A program made the translations under genes and the position numbers. Of a stretch of 64,000 bases of DNA, positions 60,001 through 64,000 are shown one piece after another. Origin of the DNA: Trogon surrucura (taxonomy: Eukaryota; Chordata; Aves; Trogoniformes; Trogonidae). Location: positions 119,585,161-119,649,160 of the forward strand of contig CM036618.1 in the NCBI GenBank assembly GCA_020746105.1, in the 5' to 3' direction. Positions within the stretch are counted from its first letter, which is position 1. Every line of letters starts with the position of its first letter. The notes beneath the pieces are model-generated. The model saw only the letters and a program-made list of their open reading frames with translations, was not told the DNA's origin and made no database searches.

Positions 60001-62823
60001 GCTCTCTAGGTCCATCCACAGTCTTTCCATTATCAGTTGGTCCCCAGCTGGCACTATATATATCTATGACTTGAGGCATATGACTGATAGAGGAAGCCTC
60101 AATAATGTCTGTCATAAACGGCTGGTCGAGCATTCGAATACCTGTAGATTTAACCAAACATCAACATGAATTATGCATTACCCAGCACAAGATGAAATCT
60201 CGGCACCTGCAGAAGTGCCCCAGTTACGGGTATTTTAATTCACTGGCAGTCTCGCGCACTCAGTAATTCTGCGCTCGCCATTCGCGTTTCACCAGGATGT
60301 GCTTACCCAGCACTCACACACCCAGCCACAGCAAAGCAGCGTGGCCCAGAAAAAGAAATTACTTTATTGTTAGCTTCCTAATTACACAGTATTTTCCATC
60401 TGCTATTTGAAAACACTTAAAAATAATAGTATTCAGCAATCTCCACATCTCATTAATACATTTAAATGTATTAATAGTATTTAAAATGCTATCTTCTAGC
60501 AACTAGGAAAAAGGGTTAACACTCCCTCCATCTCTAGTTTATGCTCAGTGACGCGCTGACACTTCATTATTTTTTCACAAAATTTTTCTGTTTATTTCGG
60601 TTCTTCTCCAGAAGTTAAGTCTGAGAGGGGAAACACACTGCACAACAATTTCCTGGAAAAATATCATTGCGTCAATATGCAGATGCAATAGCAAAATACA
60701 GCCAGTATTTGGAGGGGAAAAAGCAAACTAAAACCTGCTCTCTTGAGCCCATACTGTAATAGAAATTCAGTTAAAGTTTAAGTGATACAATCCTCAGACA
60801 CGTCAACAAAAATCTTGAAGTGTTAGCCCTAGGCAAGTCGGAGCATGACAAAGCAGCACAAGCCCTCACATCCATCACATCCCACCTTTCCATGGCCTTT
60901 GCAGGAGACCTGAGTAAGCAGGGACACATCCCAACTCTCATTTGTAGCCCTGAGTTGAAGTTCAGTTTTTCCCAACAGTTTTAGGACGCAGATGGGACAG
61001 AAATCAATACCCCAGAGCCAAGCTGTGAATGGGAGCGAGGGTGCTTTTACCACAGTCAATACAAAATCCATGTGCCAAACGTGAGCCTGGCAAAACTGCT
61101 ATAAAGTTCAAATGGAAACCAGACCAAAGCTGGATATTCCTGATTTGCTAATTCAAGCTAGAAATAGCGAAGTCAAACTCAATGAGTGAGAAATCCCATG
61201 GCATGCTTGCAAAATGTAGATCAGCACTGAAACCACAGGATTAATTATTAATCCTGGGGAGATGGGGGAACAACAGGAGGAGTCAAGCCATCTGGTTTGA
61301 CTTTAGGGCAAAAAACAGAGGTGCAGGAAGCAAAACACACGGTGTGCCAGATCCTTGGCTACCAACTCCCAGTTCCACCTGTAAACGTGGACCCCGAATG
61401 GTGCCAGCAGCTGACTTTGGGCTCTGATGAACTTCCACGTTCCCAGTGACCACACGGTGGGGCTGCAGGTGCACGCTGTCCTCAGGCAGGAAAGGCAGCC
61501 ACCGCGAAAAATCTGAGCATTTTGCTACCAAGTGGGAAAGTACGAAACATTATCTATAGGCTGCTGGTCATCAGAAATGGCTTACGCCCTCTTGAGTTTT
61601 AAGCAACCATCTCGAGTCATGCTGATAATCCCGATGCGATCCGGCCACAATCACTGGCTTCAGTTCACATTCCTCTAAAAGCAGCTATTGCCAGAATGTG
61701 AATTTTGTCAAGTGTCCCATCCCTGAAGGCGACATTACTATTACTGAAGAAAGGGGGCAAGCACTAGACTTGCCTGGCCAAGTCTAACTCTCACTGGTAT
61801 TTCTTGGGCTAACAGGTTAGCAAACATTGCTTGGTGCCCCTCTACAGCGGAGATTCAGCTTTTGACCTTGTAGGTGAAACGTAGCCTTTCCCAGATTCTT
61901 CTGACACCGCGGTCAAACAGGGACTGGCCAAGCAGAGCAGAGCTGCCCACGCACACCACTCCTGGGAAGGAATAGGTGCATCCACACCGGTGTTTTAGTG
62001 TGGATCAGGGAATGAAAGTGAAATTCATAAGCACCTATTTCTGCTTGCCCGGTTTCTCATCATGGAACAATCTTAAGAGTGGGAAACCTGGATTTCCTCA
62101 GATTAAACTAAAGTGACACATACTGTCCATGAGTATAAGTCACCCCGAGCACTGCATTCAGTCTAGCAGTGCAGACAGGAGCTAGTTAGAAGTAAAAATA
62201 CCCAACACACCTGAGGTGTGAATGCTGGGTGCCAGGCACCACCCGTTTCATCCCGTGCATCTGCTCCTACCACTCTGCATCGCTTGTTAAAATAGAGGAA
62301 GCCAACGACCGCAGAGATTTACGGCACTGCAGGCCTTGCCTTGTGACCGCCTAAAGAATAAGAGCAGCACAGGATTTGCTTTTTCAAATAGCTTCTAAGC
62401 GCGGCAGGAATTTATATTTTACCTCCTGCAGAATAAGATTTCTCACAAACGGTTCCGCAGCGACGCAGGGAAGAAGCGCTGAAAATCAGTAAACAAACAG
62501 GAGCTGGCATAAGAAGCAGCGCTGTTCTCTGCAGTGTTATTAAAGAGGCTATATAAGGCCCTCGACTGAACAGGCAAAGCCACGGAGAAATTCCTCTCCC
62601 CAGCTACTGTGAGAAGCAATAAACACATGGCCACATGCCAACACGCAGTCCTGTCCTGGGCAACGCTCCCTGTCTCTGCAGGACAAGCTCTGCCTGAAGC
62701 ACGGCGGTGTAAGGACCTTGAATTGCCACCATACCTGCCACTTTGGAGTTGTACGCAACTCCCACGCCGCAGATGTTGTTGTTGGCAGCAGCAGACACCT
62801 CTCCCGCACACCTTGTCCCGTGG
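38575..62823 (-). CDS. PCSK2: PCSK2, prohormone convertase 2 (last six coding exons, 5' part outside window)
   Basis: PC2 is a calcium-dependent subtilisin/kexin-like serine protease of neuroendocrine secretory granules. It cleaves prohormones (proglucagon, proinsulin, POMC) after paired basic residues and needs the 7B2 chaperone to mature. Exons in transcript order are 62823-62735, 60141-59966, 48598-48383, 47092-46992, 44411-44184 and 39061-38575. All junctions are GT/AG and the frame is continuous. The joined part is 1297 nt including the stop, equal to human residues 207-638 exactly. It contains catalytic His208 ([10 protein letters not shown]), Asp310 in WASGDGG at the oxyanion position, Ser384 in SGTSAAAP, the P domain with RRGDL (517-521) and an amphipathic C-terminus. 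The signal peptide, propeptide and catalytic Asp167 exons lie to the right, outside the window. Confidence 0.97.
39480..39879 (+). mobile_element. CR1 LINE 3' fragment
   Basis: A truncated chicken-repeat-1 type retroposon, sense on the plus strand and antisense to PCSK2. It shows the characteristic CR1 3' section: agcttggagaagaggaggct, aaaaacttttttactgtgag, gcactggaataggctgccca and gttggactagatgatcttta. It ends in ttctgtgattctgtgattc. The 5' end is truncated, as in most CR1 copies, so it is not autonomous. Confidence 0.93.
39930..40299 (+). mobile_element. CR1 LINE 3' fragment, second copy
   Basis: A second, separate CR1 3' end in the same orientation, starting about 50 bp after the first ends. 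Landmarks are gagctgggattgtttagcct, gaagaatttttttacactga, gaacaggctgtccagagagg and gcttggactagacggccttt, with terminal attctacgattctatg. It differs enough from the first copy that a recent local duplication is unlikely; two insertions of different CR1 subfamilies fit better. Confidence 0.93.
44184..44411 (-). CDS. PCSK2: PCSK2 coding exon 11 (end of catalytic domain, start of P domain)
   Basis: 228 nt. Its first base completes Asn401, and residues 402-476 follow: [39 protein letters not shown] and [15 protein letters not shown], then two bases of Glu477. On the minus strand the acceptor is cttccacag|cttgga and the donor cctga|gtaagt. It bridges the catalytic domain to the P domain. Confidence 0.96.
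44412..46991 (-). other. PCSK2: PCSK2 intron 10
   Basis: 2.6 kb of unique sequence, bounded by GTATGC and cttccacag on the minus strand. No repeat was recognised. Confidence 0.86.
46992..47092 (-). CDS. PCSK2: PCSK2 coding exon 10 (catalytic Ser)
   Basis: 101 nt encoding [20 protein letters not shown] and [13 protein letters not shown] plus two bases of Asn401. It contains the active-site serine Ser384 in the GTSAAAP box and the N-glycosylation site Asn375 (NCT). The acceptor is gttgcag|gctaca. The donor gctaa|gtatgc is weaker than the others, with A instead of G at the last exon base, but only this site joins in frame to the next exon. Confidence 0.95.
47093..48382 (-). other. PCSK2: PCSK2 intron 9
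   Basis: 1.29 kb of unique sequence. The 146-codon plus-strand frame at 47700-48140 lacks a domain and is not called. Confidence 0.86.
48383..48598 (-). CDS. PCSK2: PCSK2 coding exon 9 (oxyanion-hole region)
   Basis: 216 nt (72 codons), phase 0 at both ends, starting [20 protein letters not shown], then [20 protein letters not shown], and ending [17 protein letters not shown] carries Asp310 where furin and most convertases have Asn in the oxyanion hole; this Asp is a hallmark of PC2 and is linked to its dependence on 7B2. The acceptor is attttacag|ggccgg and the donor ggcgtg|gtgagt. Confidence 0.97.
50898..50952 (-). mobile_element. CR1 LINE 3' tail fragment
   Basis: About 55 bp matching the reverse complement of a CR1 3' end: catagaatcatagaatcgat, then gggttggaaaagacct and gagatcatcaagtcca. 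It is minus-strand oriented, so sense to PCSK2, and only the extreme 3' end is present. Confidence 0.8.
52391..52462. repeat. T-rich stretch flanked by 17-20 bp direct repeats
   Basis: ttttatatgatagctatttt occurs at about 52392-52411 and again at about 52443-52462, with only T/A-rich (ttttattt)-like sequence between. It is either a retroposon poly(A) tail with its target-site duplication (minus orientation) or a slippage duplication. Confidence 0.75.
58475..58493. repeat. A19 mononucleotide run
   Basis: An uninterrupted run of 19 A within PCSK2 intron 8. No adjoining SINE or LINE body was recognised. Confidence 0.85.
59966..60141 (-). CDS. PCSK2: PCSK2 coding exon 8
   Basis: 176 nt. Two bases complete Gly237, then residues 238-295 follow: [40 protein letters not shown] and [29 protein letters not shown] is the conserved subtilisin/kexin strand and substrate-binding segment. 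The acceptor is aatctacag|gtattc and the donor aacaag|gtaaca. Confidence 0.96.
60142..62734 (-). other. PCSK2: PCSK2 intron 7
   Basis: 2.6 kb of unique sequence between phase-1 splice sites. No repeat end or exon was recognised. Confidence 0.86.
62735..62823 (-). CDS. PCSK2: PCSK2 coding exon 7 (catalytic His)
   Basis: 89 nt. Its first base completes Ser207, then [20 protein letters not shown] and GVAYNSKVA follow, plus the first base of Gly237. His208 of the catalytic triad is in [10 protein letters not shown]. The acceptor is tttcgcag|ccacgg and the donor gtggcag|gtatgg. This is the most 5' PCSK2 exon in the window. Confidence 0.96.
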
Positions 62824-64000
62824 CTGCGAAAAGGAAAATAAAGACACCACGTGAAGCCCGGCCAATGCATGCGCTGGACTGAGCTGGGTCACCTTGATCT
62901 TGGTTTTGCCTCATCTTTGCTTTTGTCAGCTCCCGGTGCTTCAGAAGAAAACCGCTCCGCGACAAACCGTTGAGTGCTGTGCTTGGATACTCGGATGAGC
63001 TCATTCCTTCCTGAAGCAGGAAATAATCAACTTCCCCTCCGCAGTACGAGCGACGCTCGCTCTGAGGTTAACATGCATCCTTAAGCTTCATTTAGTTGTA
63101 AAGTTAGTCAGATCTTTTCTTTTTAACTCTGGTTCTGCCTTGTGACCAACTATGAGTAGAAACGGGCCCTCGACAGAACAGCGTAAAAATGAGATCAGTA
63201 TCAAGTCCTTTATTTTTGTGACTTGACAGCACAACACCCGCTATTTTGAATTTCACAGAACTCAGCCTGATCATCTTTTTTCTGGCCAAGCCCAAAGCTG
63301 GCTGGACCCTAAGGGCATGTGCATCCCTCTCCTCCAGTGTCTAACGCCCAGGAGAGCTGACACGGTGCTCTGGCTGTCAGCTCATGGAGCTACTGATTTC
63401 TTCTCAAGTGGGAAACGTCTCTGCTCTGACACAGAGGTCCAGGTTCGGGCTGACACGTGGCATTTCAAGAACACTTGGCGTCTCTGAAGTGCTTTACAGC
63501 TCTTAACGGAGACCCTTTAACTGGCAGTGGCTCCGAGACAGTCCTGCAGGAAGGCAGATTGAATTTTCCTTTCTCCTAATTCATCGCAAAAATTAAACCA
63601 CAGAGAACATAAATACGGACAGTACAATCTAGTTCTAAAAAAACCAAAAAAAAATAGCACAGCAGCAGAGAAACTAGTGGAACCTGTGCTGCAGTCAGGT
63701 TTTTTGTTGGATCAATATGAATCCCTCCTACTGCTCACATCAATCCACTCTGGGCATTAAAACTGTCATCGCTCCTATAGCACACGAAGGATTCACGCAA
63801 TTAGCAGTGCTGTCTTATAAAGGCTATACAGAGCCACATGAACCATCCCGGGAGGCAGCAGGATTGCTTTGTTTTAATCACCTTTTTCTCTCTCTCTCTC
63901 TTTAAGCACCTCTGGCAAAGGTGCGTAACATTAATAAAGGGGTGAGAAGCAACACATTCTTCTCCCTGCTGTACTTGGCAGAATATATTTCAAAGGCAGC
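62824..64000 (-). other. PCSK2: PCSK2 intron 6, partial
   Basis: The preceding PCSK2 exon, which should encode the stretch before the catalytic His, is not found in these 1.2 kb, so the intron continues beyond the window. It contains a (TC)n run at 63887-63901. Confidence 0.8.
63887..63901. repeat. (TC)n microsatellite
   Basis: A short run of about seven TC dinucleotides. Confidence 0.75.

Noticed and set aside
62824-64000. Search for the next upstream PCSK2 exon
   Set aside because: No frame in this interval gives the conserved pre-His segment of PC2 with a compatible phase-2 donor. The exon most likely lies outside the window.

Overview
This is a vertebrate nuclear window, almost certainly from a bird. 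The coding exons are small, are split by kilobase introns with GT/AG borders, and belong to two conserved vertebrate genes. The interspersed repeats are CR1 LINE 3' ends with the avian pattern: a 'ggttggactagatgatc...' end region followed by repeats of attctatg/attctgtg. No bacterial-style gene organisation, CRISPR array, rRNA or tRNA was found.

Layout. Positions 1-7.7 kb are satellite DNA. A diverged 32-35 bp minisatellite (1-2440) carries a higher-order repeat. It runs into a nearly perfect array of about 58 copies of a 34-bp unit (about 2443-4433). After that, GC-rich minisatellite relics alternate with strongly G-poor A/C-rich tracts that share the same boundary sequences. From 7.7 to 9.5 kb the sequence is unique and non-coding. 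At 9.5-10.5 kb there is a CpG-island-like segment with a 37-bp GC minisatellite (about 12.5 copies, with a G-quadruplex motif in each unit of the minus strand), a TATA-like element, and four CCAAT boxes spaced exactly 34 bp apart. This looks like a promoter. From human synteny it may be the divergent DSTN promoter, but no DSTN coding sequence is visible.

BFSP1 (filensin, a lens beaded-filament protein) is complete on the plus strand. It has eight coding exons from 14142 to 32764, which join in frame to 658 codons plus a stop, with an AATAAA signal at 33159. PCSK2 (prohormone convertase 2) lies on the minus strand and converges on BFSP1. Its last six coding exons, 38575 to 62823, join in frame and encode residues 207-638 by human numbering, including the catalytic His and Ser. 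The exons for the signal peptide, propeptide and catalytic Asp lie beyond the right edge.

The two genes are neighbours in this same convergent arrangement in human 20p12, but they do not share a pathway. BFSP1 is a lens fibre-cell cytoskeletal gene and PCSK2 is a neuroendocrine protease gene. The most unusual sequence in the window is the satellite composite at the left end and the two GC minisatellites flanking the candidate promoter. The very long ORFs in the satellites are explained by repeat composition and are not called as genes.
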